DNA of 64,000 nt from contig NC_015138.1 of the NCBI RefSeq assembly GCF_000176855.2, positions 1,922,001 to 1,986,000 of the forward strand. The letters run 5' to 3'. Under the pieces are notes generated by a model that was not told the origin of the DNA, searched no databases, and saw only the letters and a list, made by a program, of their open reading frames with translations. Of the stretch, positions 46,512-56,794 are shown one piece after another. The translations under genes were made by a program, and so were the position numbers. This stretch comes from Paracidovorax avenae ATCC 19860 (GTDB lineage Bacteria > Pseudomonadota > Gammaproteobacteria > Burkholderiales > Burkholderiaceae_C). Each line of letters opens with the position of its first letter. The stretch's first letter is position 1.

Positions 46512-47038
46512 TGAAATCCCTTTCCCGCCATATTCCCCTGGTCCTTCTGCTCGGCGCGCTCGGCGCAGCCGTGCCTGCGCAGGCACAGGAGTTCAAGGCC
46601 GGTTTCGTGAATACCGACCGCATCTTCCGCGAAGCCAGCACGGCCAAGGCCGCACAGGCCAAGCTGGAGCAGGAATTCTCCAAGCGCGAGAAGGACCTCG
46701 TCGACCAGGGCGCCGCGCTCAAGGCCGCCACCGAGAAGTTCGAGCGCGAGGCCCCCACCATGGCCGAGAGCCAGCGCACGGCCCGCCAGCGCCAGCTGGC
46801 CGACCAGGATCGCGACTTCCAGCGCAAGCGCCGCGAATTCCAGGACGACCTGGCCGCGCGCAAGAACGAAGAGCTGGGCCAGGTGCTGGAGCGCGCCAAC
46901 CGGGCCGTCAAGCAGGTGGCCGAGGCCGAGAAGTACGACGTCATCCTGCAGGAAGCCGTCTACATCAACCCGAAGCACGACATCACCGACAAGGTGATCA
47001 AGGCGCTGAATGCAGGCGCGGGCGCCAGTGCGAAGTGA
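46511..47038 (+). CDS. skp: Periplasmic chaperone Skp (OmpH)
   Basis: The 175-residue protein has a signal peptide (LLLGALGAAVPAQAQ) and a body that is almost all charged helix (ASTAKAAQAKLEQEFSKREK, RKRREFQDDLAARKNEELGQ), the tentacle coiled coil of Skp. It holds unfolded outer-membrane proteins on the way to BamA, the previous gene. Its start codon shares a base with the bamA stop. Confidence 0.94.
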   Translation: MKSLSRHIPLVLLLGALGAAVPAQAQEFKAGFVNTDRIFREASTAKAAQAKLEQEFSKREKDLVDQGAALKAATEKFEREAPTMAESQRTARQRQLADQDRDFQRKRREFQDDLAARKNEELGQVLERANRAVKQVAEAEKYDVILQEAVYINPKHDITDKVIKALNAGAGASAK

Positions 47039-47077
47039 TCGCAGCGGCAGCCGGGCGGCGCGCGCGGGGCATCCCGC

Positions 47078-48079
47078 GTGAGCGTGCGTCTCAGGCAGAT
47101 TGTTGAGGCGCTGGGCGGAACGATCGAAGGGGGCGACGGCGACGCCGAGATTCTTCGCATCGCCCCGCTCGACTCGGCGGAACCGGGCGACCTGGCTTTC
47201 CTGAGCAATCCGCGCTATCGGCAACAACTGGCCGCCTCCCGGGCGGCCTGTGTCATTGTGGCGCCCGCGATGCGCGAGGAAGCGCTGGCGCGCGGCGCGT
47301 GCATCGTGGCGGAGGATCCCTACGCCTATTTCGCGCGGGCGACGCAACTCTGGAAGCGCCTGCACGGCCGCACGCCCGCCGCGGGCGTCCATCCGTCCGC
47401 GGTGGTGGATCCGGACGCCTTCGTCGATCCCTCGGCGCGCATCGGCCCGCTCTGCGTGGTCGAGCGCGGCGCGCACATCGGCGCGGGCACGGTGCTGACT
47501 TCCCGCATCACGGTGGGCGAGGGCTGCCGCATCGGCGAGCGCTGCCTGCTGCACCCGGGCGTGGTGATCGGTGCGGACGGCTTCGGCTTCGCGCCCGACG
47601 GCGGCGCCTGGACCAAGATCGAGCAGCTCGGCGCGGTGCGCATCGGCAACGACGTGGAGATCGGCGCCAACACCTGCATCGACCGCGGCGCGCTGGACGA
47701 CACCGTCATCGAGGATGGGGTCAAGCTCGACAACCTCGTGCAGATCGGCCACAACGTCCGCATCGGGCGGCATACGGCCGTGGCCGGCTGCACCGGCGTG
47801 TCCGGCAGCACGCGCATCGGCGCGCACTGCATGATCGGCGGCGCCGCCATGATCCTGGGGCACCTGGAGATCGCCGACGGCGTGCAGGTGTCTCCGGGCA
47901 CGGCCATCACGCGGTCCGTCCTGCGGCCCGGGCTCTACTCCGGCATGTTTCCCTTCGACGAAAATGCGAAGTGGGAAAAGAACGCGGCCACGCTGCGCCA
48001 GCTCCACGGGCTGCGCGCGCGCATCATGGCCCTCGAAGAACAGATACGAAAAGACGGTCCCACCGCACACATCCAATGA
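47078..48079 (+). CDS. lpxD: UDP-3-O-acylglucosamine N-acyltransferase
   Basis: The 333-residue enzyme adds the second acyl chain in lipid A synthesis. After an N-terminal uridine-binding part ([20 protein letters not shown]) comes a left-handed beta helix of hexapeptide repeats ([20 protein letters not shown] onward). Catalytic His lies in [16 protein letters not shown]. The start is GTG 47078, 39 bp after skp; no upstream ATG is in frame. Its last 4 bp overlap fabZ. Confidence 0.97.
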   Translation: MSVRLRQIVEALGGTIEGGDGDAEILRIAPLDSAEPGDLAFLSNPRYRQQLAASRAACVIVAPAMREEALARGACIVAEDPYAYFARATQLWKRLHGRTPAAGVHPSAVVDPDAFVDPSARIGPLCVVERGAHIGAGTVLTSRITVGEGCRIGERCLLHPGVVIGADGFGFAPDGGAWTKIEQLGAVRIGNDVEIGANTCIDRGALDDTVIEDGVKLDNLVQIGHNVRIGRHTAVAGCTGVSGSTRIGAHCMIGGAAMILGHLEIADGVQVSPGTAITRSVLRPGLYSGMFPFDENAKWEKNAATLRQLHGLRARIMALEEQIRKDGPTAHIQ

Positions 48080-48516
48080 TGGACATCCACCAAATCCTCA
48101 AGCTCCTGCCGCACCGCTATCCCTTCCTGCTGGTGGACCGCGTCGTCGAACTCGAAAGGGGCCAGCGCATCCAGGCGATCAAGAACGTCACGATCAACGA
48201 GCCGTTCTTCACGGGCCACTTCCCGAGCCGCCCGGTCATGCCCGGCGTGCTGATGCTCGAGGCGCTCGCGCAGGCGGCAGGCCTGCTGTCCTTCGACATG
48301 ATGGGCGAGGCCCCCGGCGACGACAAGGTGTTCTATTTCGTCGGAATCGACGGCGCGCGCTTCAAGCGGCCCGTGGAGCCGGGCGACCAGCTCATCCTCG
48401 ACGTGAAGCTCGACCGCATCAAGGGCGGCATCTACAAGTTCGTCGGCGTGGCGCGCGTGGGCGACAGCACCGCATGCGAAGCCGAGATCATGTGCACCAT
48501 GCGGACCGTCGCCTGA
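48076..48516 (+). CDS. fabZ: 3-hydroxyacyl-ACP dehydratase
   Basis: The 146-residue hot-dog-fold enzyme dehydrates 3-hydroxyacyl-ACP in fatty-acid synthesis. The catalytic His is in [13 protein letters not shown] and the Glu in [27 protein letters not shown] is also conserved. It starts at ATG 48076, overlapping the lpxD stop (ATGA), or at the adjacent ATG 48079. It sits among lpx genes because both pathways share 3-hydroxyacyl-ACP. Confidence 0.98.
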   Translation: MMDIHQILKLLPHRYPFLLVDRVVELERGQRIQAIKNVTINEPFFTGHFPSRPVMPGVLMLEALAQAAGLLSFDMMGEAPGDDKVFYFVGIDGARFKRPVEPGDQLILDVKLDRIKGGIYKFVGVARVGDSTACEAEIMCTMRTVA

Positions 48517-48534
48517 TGGGCTGAGGGCGTGGGC

Positions 48535-49323
48535 ATGAGCAGCATCCATTCCACGGCCATCGTCGATCCGGGCGCCGAGCTGGACAGCTCGGTCACCGTC
48601 GGCCCCTATGCGGTCATCGGCCCCAAGGTGCGCATCGGGGCCGGGACGCGCGTCGGGCCGCACTGCGTCATCGAGGGCCGCACGACGATCGGGCGTGACA
48701 ACCAGATCTTCCAGTTCGCCTCGCTCGGCGCGGTCCCCCAGGACAAGAAATATGCCGGGGAAGACACGTGCCTGGAGATCGGCGACCGCAACACGATCCG
48801 CGAGTTCTGCACCTTCAACCTCGGCGTGCCGGGCGCGGGGGGCGTCACGCGCGTGGGCGACGACAACTGGATCATGGCCTACTGCCACATCGCGCACGAC
48901 TGCCTGGTGGGCAACCACACCACGCTGTCGAACAACACCACGCTGGCCGGCCATGTCGAGCTGGGCGACTGGGTGACCGTCGGCGGGCTGGTGGGCATCC
49001 ACCAGTTCGTGAAGATCGGTGCGCATGCGATGGTGGGTTTCGCCTCGGCGGTGTCGCAGGACGTGCCGCCTTTCATGCTGGTCGATGGCAATCCGATGGG
49101 CGTGCGCGGCTTCAACATCGTCGGCCTGAAACGCCGCGGCTTCTCCGCGGACCGCCTCGCCGCGGTCAAGCAGATGCACCGCCTGCTGTACCGCCAGGGG
49201 CTGACCCTGGAGGCAGCCGCCAAGGCGATCGAGGAGCTTCCGGCCGAGCACCCCGAGGCCGCGGGCGACATCGCCCTGCTGCGCGATTTCATCGTCTCCT
49301 CGACGCGCGGCATCGCGCGCTGA
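48535..49323 (+). CDS. lpxA: UDP-N-acetylglucosamine O-acyltransferase
   Basis: The 262-residue protein catalyses the first step of lipid A synthesis. It is a left-handed beta helix ([40 protein letters not shown]) with catalytic His in [13 protein letters not shown] and a C-terminal helical domain ([20 protein letters not shown]). A GTG at 48529 is also possible, but ATG 48535 gives the family length of 262 and has GAGG upstream. Confidence 0.97.
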   Translation: MSSIHSTAIVDPGAELDSSVTVGPYAVIGPKVRIGAGTRVGPHCVIEGRTTIGRDNQIFQFASLGAVPQDKKYAGEDTCLEIGDRNTIREFCTFNLGVPGAGGVTRVGDDNWIMAYCHIAHDCLVGNHTTLSNNTTLAGHVELGDWVTVGGLVGIHQFVKIGAHAMVGFASAVSQDVPPFMLVDGNPMGVRGFNIVGLKRRGFSADRLAAVKQMHRLLYRQGLTLEAAAKAIEELPAEHPEAAGDIALLRDFIVSSTRGIAR

Positions 49324-49339
49324 AGGGGAGCGTTCAGCC

Positions 49340-50491
49340 ATGCAAGACGCCCCTCGCATCGCGATGGTGGCCGGCGAGACGTCCGGCGACCTGCTCGCCG
49401 GACTGCTCCTGGACGGCCTGCATGCGCAGTGGCCGGCGGTGTCCGCGCAGGGCATCGGCGGGCCGCAGATGGAACGCCGGGGTTTCCAGTCCCTGTGGCC
49501 GAGCGAGCGCCTCGCGGTGCACGGCTACAGCGTCGAGCTGGTGCGCCGCCTCTGGGGCATCGTGCGCATCCGCCGGCAATTGCGCAGCCGCCTGCTGGCG
49601 GAGCGGCCTGACCTCTTCATCGGCGTCGATGCCCCGGATTTCAACCTGGGCCTGGAGGCCGACCTGCGTGCCGCCGGCATCAGGACCGTGCATTTCGTCT
49701 GCCCCTCCATCTGGGCCTGGCGCGCGGAGCGGGTCGAGAAGATCCGGCGCAGCGCCGACCATGTGCTGTGCATCTTCCCCTTCGAGCCCGAGTTGCTGGC
49801 GCGCCATGGCATCGCCGCGACCTACGTGGGCCATCCGCTGGCGCAGGTCATTCCGATGGAGCCCGACCGCCTCGCAGCCCGCGCGCAACTGGGACTGGGG
49901 GCGGACGACGAGGTGCTGGCCATCCTGCCCGGCAGCCGCTCCGCGGAAGTCGCCTATATCGCCCGGCCGTTCTTCCAGGCGGCGGCACTGCTGCGCCAGG
50001 CGCGGCCCGGCCTGAAGATGGTCGTTCCCGCAGTGCCGGCGCTGCGCGAGCGCATCGAGCAGCTCGCCACCGAGTGCGGTGTGCGCGATGCGCTGCAGAT
50101 CACGGCGGGGCAGTCGCATACCGTGCTGGCGGCCTGCGACTGCACCCTGATCGCCAGCGGCACCGCCACGCTGGAGGCGGCGCTGTTCAAGCGCCCGATG
50201 GTCATCGCCTACCACATGCACCCCATCAGCTGGCGCCTGATGCGCCGCAAGCAGTTGCAGCCCTGGGTGGGGCTGCCCAACATCCTGTGTGGCGATTTCG
50301 TGGTGCCCGAGCTGCTGCAGGACGCGGCCACGCCGCAGGCCCTGGCCACGGCCGTGCTGCAGTGGCTGGATGCACCTGCCGGCCAGCGCGACGCGCTGGC
50401 GCGGCGCTTCACCGCGCTGCACGAGGAACTGCGCCGCGATACCCCGAGATTGGCCGCCGATGCGATCCAGAAAATCCTTGCCGCGCGTTGA
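49340..50491 (+). CDS. lpxB: Lipid-A-disaccharide synthase
   Basis: The 383-residue glycosyltransferase joins UDP-diacylglucosamine and lipid X. Conserved parts include [67 protein letters not shown] and [16 protein letters not shown]. It lies 16 bp after lpxA. Its last 32 bp overlap rnhB in another frame. Confidence 0.97.
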   Translation: MQDAPRIAMVAGETSGDLLAGLLLDGLHAQWPAVSAQGIGGPQMERRGFQSLWPSERLAVHGYSVELVRRLWGIVRIRRQLRSRLLAERPDLFIGVDAPDFNLGLEADLRAAGIRTVHFVCPSIWAWRAERVEKIRRSADHVLCIFPFEPELLARHGIAATYVGHPLAQVIPMEPDRLAARAQLGLGADDEVLAILPGSRSAEVAYIARPFFQAAALLRQARPGLKMVVPAVPALRERIEQLATECGVRDALQITAGQSHTVLAACDCTLIASGTATLEAALFKRPMVIAYHMHPISWRLMRRKQLQPWVGLPNILCGDFVVPELLQDAATPQALATAVLQWLDAPAGQRDALARRFTALHEELRRDTPRLAADAIQKILAAR

Positions 50492-51182
50492 GCAGGCCCA
50501 TCTGCCCTGGCATCCGCCGGGGCTCGTCGCGGGCGTGGACGAGGCGGGCCGCGGACCGCTGGCCGGGCCCGTGGTGGCCGCGGCCGTCATCCTGGACGAA
50601 CTGCAGCCCATCGACGGCCTGGCGGATTCCAAGACCCTCACCGCCGCTCGCCGCGAGGCGCTGTTCGACGAGATCCGCGCCAAGGCGCTGTGCTGCAGCG
50701 TGGCCGAGGCCACGGTGGAAGAGATCGATACGCTGAACATCCTGCAGGCCACCATGCTGGCGATGCGCCGCGCCGTGGCCGGCCTGCGGCTCAAGCCGGT
50801 GCGCGTGCTCGTGGACGGCAACCGCCTGCCGCCGCTGGACGTGCCCGCCGAGGCCATCGTCAAGGGCGACGCGCTGGTGCAGGCCATCTCTGCTGCCTCC
50901 ATCCTGGCCAAGGTCACGCGCGACCGCTGGTGCGCGCAGCTGCACCAGGCCTATCCGCACTACGGTTTCGCCTCGCACAAGGGCTACGGCACGGCGGAGC
51001 ACATGGCAGCCCTGCAGGTCCACGGTGCATGCCCGGAACACCGCCGGTCCTTCGCACCGGTCGAGGCGGCGGTGCAGCGTACCGTGATCCTGCAGGCCAC
51101 CGCCACCACCGGGGCCACCGTGGAAACCACCGTATCCGTGCGTCCGGCGGCGCCCCGGGCCGCGGAAGGGCTGCACGCATGA
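50460..51182 (+). CDS. rnhB: Ribonuclease HII
   Basis: The 240-residue enzyme removes ribonucleotides from [22 protein letters not shown] has the first catalytic DE; DSKTL and VDGNRLPPL follow, and [20 protein letters not shown] holds the late Asp. It carries a C-terminal extension of about 40 residues ([17 protein letters not shown]) without recognised function. ATG 50460 lies inside lpxB; no later in-frame start precedes the conserved region. Its stop overlaps the next gene (ATGA). Confidence 0.94.
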   Translation: MRSRKSLPRVEQAHLPWHPPGLVAGVDEAGRGPLAGPVVAAAVILDELQPIDGLADSKTLTAARREALFDEIRAKALCCSVAEATVEEIDTLNILQATMLAMRRAVAGLRLKPVRVLVDGNRLPPLDVPAEAIVKGDALVQAISAASILAKVTRDRWCAQLHQAYPHYGFASHKGYGTAEHMAALQVHGACPEHRRSFAPVEAAVQRTVILQATATTGATVETTVSVRPAAPRAAEGLHA

Positions 51183-51973
51183 CGGCCGGGCCGACCTTCA
51201 TCCAGTCGCGCGACAACGCGTTCGTGAAGGACCTGCGCCGGCTGGCGCAGGACAGCGGAGCCTACCGCCGCCAGGGCCGTGTCTGGCTCGAGGGCGACCA
51301 TCTCTGCCGCGCCGCGCTGGAGCGCGGCGTGCAGCCGGCGATCGGGGTTTATGCCGAATCCGCCTGGCCGGCATGGGAGCACGAGTGGGGGCCTGCGGCC
51401 GCTCGCAATGTGGTGCTGGCCGATGCGCTCTGGTCCGACGTGAGCGGGCTGGAGTCACCCGCACGCATGGGCTTCGTGGTGCCTGCGCCCGAGGCGCCGG
51501 TGCTGCAAGCCGGCCTGCCGACGGTGGTGCTGGACCGGCTGCAGGACGCCGGGAACGTGGGATCCATCCTGCGCAGCGCCTCGGCCTTCGGTTTCCGGCA
51601 GGTCGCGGCGCTCAAGGGTACGGCCGGCCTGTGGAGCCCCAAGGTGCTGCGCGCGGGCATGGGTGCGCATTTCGCGCTGCACCTGGTGGAGGGACTGTCG
51701 GTGGATGACATCGACACGCTGCGCCTGCCGCTGCTGGCCACGAGTTCGCACGGTGGCGACCTGCTGCACCGCGCGTGCTTGCCCTGGCCCTGCGGCTGGA
51801 TCCTGGGCCACGAAGGGCAGGGCGTGTCCGAGGCCCTGCAGCAGCGTGCCACGCACCTGATCCGGATCGCGCAGCCGGGCGGCGAGGAGTCGCTCAATGT
51901 GGGCGCGGCCGCGGCCATCTGCCTGCATGCCAGCGCGGCGCACGCGGATGCCGGTGCCGCTGAACGCGGGTGA
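51179..51973 (+). CDS. TrmH/SpoU-family RNA 2'-O-methyltransferase
   Basis: The 264-residue protein has an N-terminal RNA-binding domain ([36 protein letters not shown]) and a C-terminal SPOUT domain with the three motifs: [34 protein letters not shown] and [13 protein letters not shown]. These use S-adenosylmethionine to methylate rRNA or tRNA ribose. The target cannot be named. It overlaps rnhB by 4 bp and ends the long co-directional block. Confidence 0.9.
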   Translation: MTAGPTFIQSRDNAFVKDLRRLAQDSGAYRRQGRVWLEGDHLCRAALERGVQPAIGVYAESAWPAWEHEWGPAAARNVVLADALWSDVSGLESPARMGFVVPAPEAPVLQAGLPTVVLDRLQDAGNVGSILRSASAFGFRQVAALKGTAGLWSPKVLRAGMGAHFALHLVEGLSVDDIDTLRLPLLATSSHGGDLLHRACLPWPCGWILGHEGQGVSEALQQRATHLIRIAQPGGEESLNVGAAAAICLHASAAHADAGAAERG

Positions 51974-52018
51974 CGCGGCGTTGCCGCATGCTGCGCGTTC
52001 ATGCATCGCACCGGTATC

Positions 52019-52034
52019 CTGCCCGCGTGGGCAG
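52019..52034. terminator. Short hairpin between convergent genes
   Basis: CTGCCC and GGGCAG form a 6-bp stem with a 4-nt loop between the SpoU methyltransferase and the DUF3325 gene, which converge here. There is no T-run, so it is only a candidate. Confidence 0.3.
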
Positions 52035-52046
52035 CTGCCTGTCGCC

Positions 52047-52397
52047 CTAGTCTCCACTCCGGGATGCCCTGGCGGAAGCACTGCCGCTCTTCGCGGCATC
52101 GGCTCTATGGCTGCGGCCTGAAGGTCGATTTGCGAGCCGGTCTGCGAGGGACAGGGCACTTGCCACGGTGAGCGTGCCTGGTGCGAGCAGGCCCATCCAG
52201 AGGATGAGGGCCGCGGGGCCTCCGGAGGCCAGCGTGCAAGCCAGTGAGGCGGCCAGCGCCGCGCATCCCAGTGTGCGCAACGTCCATCCCCGGCGAAGAT
52301 GGGCAACGGCCCGCGGGAGGTGTGCGGCGTGCCTGTCCATCGACAGCGCCAGGGCGGCCAGCCCCCCCAGCATGGTCACGAACGCCAGGGCCGCCAT
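52047..52397 (-). CDS. DUF3325 family membrane protein
   Basis: The 116-residue protein has three hydrophobic segments (LAFVTMLGGLAALALSM, LGCAALAASLACTLASG, ALILWMGLLAPGTLTVASAL) and a polar, Ser/Arg-rich tail. DUF3325 proteins are typical last genes of siderophore-receptor loci with PepSY and DUF3649 partners. The molecular role is unknown. A GTG at 52409, overlapping the upstream gene, is an alternative start. Confidence 0.78.
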   Translation of the reverse strand: MAALAFVTMLGGLAALALSMDRHAAHLPRAVAHLRRGWTLRTLGCAALAASLACTLASGGPAALILWMGLLAPGTLTVASALSLADRLANRPSGRSHRADAAKSGSASARASRSGD

Positions 52398-52398
52398 G

Positions 52399-53952
52399 TC
52401 AATGCCCACGCCGCGCTGCGGCCATGGCCCACAGGGCGAATGCCATGCCCAGCGCCAATGCGCCCAGGTCGAACCCGGCCATCACCCAGTCGCCCGCCGG
52501 CAACGACTGGCCCAGGTGCCGGTGGGTGGTGGCGGCGTTCAGAAGGGGAATCGCACCGAATCCCAGCGCGGCGCACCAGGCCTGGATGCGCCAGGCGGTA
52601 GCGGGGGCGGTGAATGCCGCATGGATGAAAGCGGCGAGCCAGGCCACGAACAGCACATCGACTTCGAGCTGCGCGCGCTGGGCGATGCCGGGCGGCAGCA
52701 GGCGGTTGGCCCAGAAGTAGGCGGCCATCGCAATGGGAAGCCCCAGAATGGCCCCGACGTTGAGCCGTTCGACGAGCCTGTGGCCCCAGGGTGCCGTATT
52801 GCCTTCGCGCCGCGCACGCTCTCGCCGCTTGGCGGTCCAAAGCACCATCCCGGTGGCGATCATCGCGCAGCCCAGCAAGCCCGACAGCAGGTACAGGGCG
52901 CGCAGCAAGGGGCCTGCGAACAGGCCCTCGTGCAGGCCCAGCCACAGGTCGCGCGCCGTGCGCGGAGCAGACTGCCCGGCCAGCCGTTCGGCCAGCAGCC
53001 TGCCGCTGGTGCCCTCGAAAACGAGGATGCCGGCGGAGCGCACCGGTCCCGCAGCGAAGTTGCCGGTGGTGGTGATCCGCGCGTTGGCGTCCCCCGGGTG
53101 CTGGATGTCGATCACTGCCACGGCGCCTCCATGGGGCCGCGCCCGTTCCAGCACCTGCGCGATCGGCACCAGCGGGGCAGGTCTGCCTGAAGCCTGGGTG
53201 GCGGCCATGGGCGGGAACAACTCGCCGTAGAACGCGCGGCCCGCACTGCCGGGTGGCAGGCCGTACCAGGCGCTGGCGATGAGCGGCATGAACGAGAACA
53301 TCACGAAGACCAGGCCTGAGTAGCTGATCATGAGCTGGAAGGGAAGGCTGGCCACGCTGGCCAGGTTGTGCGCGTCCAGCCACGAGCGCTGCCCCTTGCC
53401 GGGCCGGAAGGTGAAGAAGTCGGCGAAGAACCGCCGGTGCGCCACGATGCCGGTGAGCAGGGCCAGGAGCAAGGCCGTGGAGGCGATGGTCACCACCCCT
53501 TCGGCCCAGGCCTGCGGCAGGTAATGCAGGCGCCAGTGCATCTGGTAGAGGCCCTGTCCGCCTGTGGTCTCGCGCACGGCGATGGATCGGCCGGTTGCCG
53601 CATCCAGCCACACCGGCTGCGGCGAGTCGCCTGCCCGCGGTGACCAGTCCACCCGCAGATGGGGCTCGTTGCGGTCCACAGGCAGGTATATGGTCCAGCG
53701 CCGCGCGCCGAGGGCGTGCGCCTGCAGATAGGTGATGGCGTTCGCGGCCTGGGCTTCAGGGGGCAGGGGGACATGCGTGGCGGGCAGCTCGGGGCGCATC
53801 CAGCGGTCGATCTCCGTGTCGAGGTAGCCGGCCGTTCCGGTGACGAACATGAAGTACAGCAGCCAGCCGAACAGCACGCCCACCCAGGTGTGCAATGGGG
53901 CCATGGCAGGGCGCAACGGGCGCCGCGGGGTGGGCGTCACAGCATCGCCCAT
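52399..53952 (-). CDS. PepSY-associated membrane protein (iron-uptake accessory)
   Basis: The 517-residue protein has four or more membrane segments (LHTWVGVLFGWLLYFMFVTG, VVTIASTALLLALLTGIVAH, FQLMISYSGLVFVMFSFMPL, LYLLSGLLGCAMIATGMVLW) and periplasmic PepSY-like parts (AITYLQAHALGARRWTIYLP). Such proteins are linked to siderophore use, probably as ferric-siderophore reductases or sensors; that function is not proven for this one. Start ATG 53952 overlaps the DUF3649 gene by 16 bp; the longer frame begins in an Arg-rich stretch without support. Confidence 0.85.
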   Translation of the reverse strand: MGDAVTPTPRRPLRPAMAPLHTWVGVLFGWLLYFMFVTGTAGYLDTEIDRWMRPELPATHVPLPPEAQAANAITYLQAHALGARRWTIYLPVDRNEPHLRVDWSPRAGDSPQPVWLDAATGRSIAVRETTGGQGLYQMHWRLHYLPQAWAEGVVTIASTALLLALLTGIVAHRRFFADFFTFRPGKGQRSWLDAHNLASVASLPFQLMISYSGLVFVMFSFMPLIASAWYGLPPGSAGRAFYGELFPPMAATQASGRPAPLVPIAQVLERARPHGGAVAVIDIQHPGDANARITTTGNFAAGPVRSAGILVFEGTSGRLLAERLAGQSAPRTARDLWLGLHEGLFAGPLLRALYLLSGLLGCAMIATGMVLWTAKRRERARREGNTAPWGHRLVERLNVGAILGLPIAMAAYFWANRLLPPGIAQRAQLEVDVLFVAWLAAFIHAAFTAPATAWRIQAWCAALGFGAIPLLNAATTHRHLGQSLPAGDWVMAGFDLGALALGMAFALWAMAAARRGH

Positions 53953-54248
53953 GCCAGGGCGGCGCTGCCGAGCACGCCCAGCCCGATCACCGCCCAGGCC
54001 CGGCGTGCGCTGCGTGCCGCGAACGCACCCATGCACGCCACCGGGTAAAACGCGATCCCGAGCTGCATGGCCGCCAGCACCGCCTCTTCGCGCGGCAGCG
54101 CCGGCGCGGCGGCTGCGACGATGGCGACCGGCAGTGTCTGGGCCAGCACGTAGCCGCCCAGGCAGCCGGCGAGCAGGCGCGATGCCACGTCGCGGCGCGC
54201 GCCACGGTGCCCGCGGTGGGCCTTCGTGTCAGGCTGGCCCGCGCGCAC
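53937..54248 (-). CDS. DUF3649 family membrane protein
   Basis: The 103-residue protein has a basic N-terminus and three membrane segments (LLAGCLGGYVLAQTLPVAIV, AVLAAMQLGIAFYPVACMGA, AWAVIGLGVLGSAALAW). It belongs to a small family found between TonB receptor genes and PepSY genes. It starts at GTG 54248, directly after the receptor stop codon, so translation is probably coupled. Its function is unknown. Confidence 0.75.
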   Translation of the reverse strand: MRAGQPDTKAHRGHRGARRDVASRLLAGCLGGYVLAQTLPVAIVAAAAPALPREEAVLAAMQLGIAFYPVACMGAFAARSARRAWAVIGLGVLGSAALAWAML

Positions 54249-56678
54249 TCAGAAATCCGCGGTGGCCGAAAGCAGCAGGGTGCGGGGTGCGCCCATGGTC
54301 AGGCCTTCGCGGGCGGCGGACTGCCAGTAATTCCTGTCGAGCAGATTCTCGATGGTGGCACGCAGCGTGACCGGTGTGCGTCCGGCGGTGAAGCGATAGC
54401 GTGCGCCGATGTCCAGCCGGTTCCACGCGGGCAGTTGCTGGGTGTTGGCCACGTCCACGTACTGCCTGCCGGTGTGCAGTGCGCGCGCAGTCAAGGTGAG
54501 GCCGGGGACGAAGGCCGTATCCCATTCACCACCCAGGTTGATCTGCACCCGGGGCGTGGCAGGCGCAGGCCGGCCGTCATTGGCACCATCCTCGGTCCGG
54601 GTCTGTTTGCCCTGCGTGCAGGCCACGCCGGCCAGCATGCGGATGCCGCGTTGCACTTCGCCCTGGGAGACGATCTCGAGCCCGCGGTTGCGCTGCTTTC
54701 CGTCCATGCGAAAGGTCGGGGGCGTGGTCGATGCATCGAGCACGCTGCTCGGACGGTCGATCTGGAAAATGCTGACCGTGGTGATGAGGTGACCGGTGTC
54801 GAACTTGGCGCCCAGTTCCACCTGCTTCGATTTGGAGGGCGGGAACATCTGGCCTGCGTTGGCTGCGCCGCTGGGCGCGGTAGGGCCTTGCGACAGGCCT
54901 TCGATGTAGTTGCCGTACAGCGAAATGCCCTCGGTGGCCTTGAACAGCAGGGCGGCCATGGGCGTCACGGCGGACTTGCCGTAGCGTGCCGTCTGCGCAC
55001 CGGTGGCGCCATCCAGCGTGCGCGTGCGCACCTCCTGGTGGCGTGCGCCCAGGGTCAGCTGCCAGCGCTTGTCGGCGGTGGATACCGTGTCGGCCAGGGC
55101 CAGGCTGTTCATGCGCGTCTCGCCCACGCGGGGTACATTGCTGTCCAGAGAGATGGCGGGCATGGCCACGTCGGCCGGGGTGTAGATGCTGGAGGCATAC
55201 ACCGTGCCGTTCTGGCGCCGCAGGCCATTGTCCTGCGCGTAGCCGCTGGCACTGAGCACCCATTCATGGCGCAGGGTGCCGGTCTGCAGCTTGCCGCGCA
55301 GGCCGGCCTCGGCCGTGCGCGTGTTCACGTACTCCTTGAGCCGGTACGGCCGGGCCAGGAGCGCGCCTTGTGCATCCTGCAACTGCGATGTGGTCTGCAG
55401 GCTGTCGAATTCGTAGCGCATGGCGCCCAGCGCACCGTAGGCCACGAGGTCGGGAGCGATGTCGATTTCGCCGCGCACGATGGCTGCGCGCTCGTCGGCA
55501 TCCCAGTAGCTCCACTCCGGCTGGAAGTTGATCCGGTTGTCCGGGGCCCGTGGAATGGGCGTTCCTGCCGCAGGCGGGAAGAGCAGGCTGCTGCGCCCAT
55601 GGGTCACGCGCTTCTGGTAGTTGACGTCCGCCTCCAGGCGCACGCGCTCTCCCTGGTAGTCCAGCCCCAGGGCCAGGGCATCCACCCGCTCGCTCGAGCC
55701 GTCGATGGGCGTGTCGCCCGACTGCCTGGCCACATTCAGGCGCGCGCCCCATTCCTGGTCGGCACCGAAGCGGCGGCCGATATCGGCATGCACGCCGAAC
55801 TGGCTGTCATCGGCATACGAGGTGGTCACCCGGTTGAGTGGCTCGGCACCTGCGCGCTTCGGCACGAGGTTGATGGAGCCACCCACCGAACCGGCAGGTG
55901 CCATGCCGTTGAGGAGTGCGCCGGGTCCTCGCAGCACCTCCACCCGCTCCACCCCGATCAGCGATGCGGCATTGCGCGGCGACAAGCCGTACAGCCCGTT
56001 GTACGACACGTCGTAGTTGAACACCGTGAAGCCGCGGATGTTGAACTCCTCGCGGCCCGAGTTGCGCCCATAGGTGTTGCGCACCGAGGGGTCGTTGACC
56101 AGCACGTCGCCAATGGTCCGCGCCTGCTGGTCGTCTATCAGCCTGGCGGTGTACTGGGTGGCGCTGAACGGGGTGTCGAGCGCGTCGCGATTGCCCAGCA
56201 TGCCGACCCTTCCCCCGCGGGCCACCTGGCCTCCGGCGTACGGGCGGGGCAGCGCATCCGGCGCCGAGGCAGTCACTGAAACCGTGGGGAGCACCGCTGC
56301 GCTGCCTGGGGCGGCAGCCGGGACGGCGATGGCGGGCCGCACCAGCACGGACCGATCTTTCACCGTTCCCTGCAGTCCGCTGCCTGCCAGCAGGCGGTCC
56401 AGCGCCTGCTGGGCCGTATAGCGGCCCGACACGGCTGGGGCGGCCTTGCCCGCTACCTGTTCGGCCGAGAAGCCCAGCTGAAGATCGGCCTGGCGCGCCA
56501 GTTCGTTGAGTGCGTTGGCCAGCGGCTGCGCGGCGATGGCAAAAGTGTGGGAGCTCGCTGCCGGCCCTGCGACCTGTGCCTGGGCGACTCCGGGATGGGC
56601 CATCGCGAAGCCGAGCGTGACGGCCGCAGCCAGGGACAGGGGGGTCAAACGGAAACGGGGCGCAATGCGCAGGGCCAT
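54249..56678 (-). CDS. TonB-dependent siderophore receptor with STN signalling domain
   Basis: The 809-residue outer-membrane receptor has a signal peptide (PLSLAAAVTLGFAMAHPGVA) and an N-terminal STN domain (about 45-115: FAIAAQPLANALNELARQAD) used for signal transfer to FecR. A plug follows (DTPFSATQYTARLIDDQQ, EEFNIRGFTVFNYDVSYNGL, VERVEVLRGPGALLNGMAP), then a 22-strand barrel ending in F. It is of the FpvA/FhuE type, so the ligand is a ferric siderophore, perhaps a hydroxamate. It follows fecI- and fecR-type genes. Confidence 0.93.
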   Translation of the reverse strand: MALRIAPRFRLTPLSLAAAVTLGFAMAHPGVAQAQVAGPAASSHTFAIAAQPLANALNELARQADLQLGFSAEQVAGKAAPAVSGRYTAQQALDRLLAGSGLQGTVKDRSVLVRPAIAVPAAAPGSAAVLPTVSVTASAPDALPRPYAGGQVARGGRVGMLGNRDALDTPFSATQYTARLIDDQQARTIGDVLVNDPSVRNTYGRNSGREEFNIRGFTVFNYDVSYNGLYGLSPRNAASLIGVERVEVLRGPGALLNGMAPAGSVGGSINLVPKRAGAEPLNRVTTSYADDSQFGVHADIGRRFGADQEWGARLNVARQSGDTPIDGSSERVDALALGLDYQGERVRLEADVNYQKRVTHGRSSLLFPPAAGTPIPRAPDNRINFQPEWSYWDADERAAIVRGEIDIAPDLVAYGALGAMRYEFDSLQTTSQLQDAQGALLARPYRLKEYVNTRTAEAGLRGKLQTGTLRHEWVLSASGYAQDNGLRRQNGTVYASSIYTPADVAMPAISLDSNVPRVGETRMNSLALADTVSTADKRWQLTLGARHQEVRTRTLDGATGAQTARYGKSAVTPMAALLFKATEGISLYGNYIEGLSQGPTAPSGAANAGQMFPPSKSKQVELGAKFDTGHLITTVSIFQIDRPSSVLDASTTPPTFRMDGKQRNRGLEIVSQGEVQRGIRMLAGVACTQGKQTRTEDGANDGRPAPATPRVQINLGGEWDTAFVPGLTLTARALHTGRQYVDVANTQQLPAWNRLDIGARYRFTAGRTPVTLRATIENLLDRNYWQSAAREGLTMGAPRTLLLSATADF

Positions 56679-56794
56679 GGAATTCCTCGGTCTTCAATGA
56701 ATGGGCGTGTGCGCTCCGCGCACCTTTCTCCCCCATGTAGACGCGCGAGCCTGGCAAACCCGCACGTGCCCGGAGAAATTTCCTGAAAAGAAAA

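Noticed and set aside
44208..46586. 792-codon minus-strand frame opposite bamA
   Set aside because: It is antisense to bamA; no domain is recognisable.
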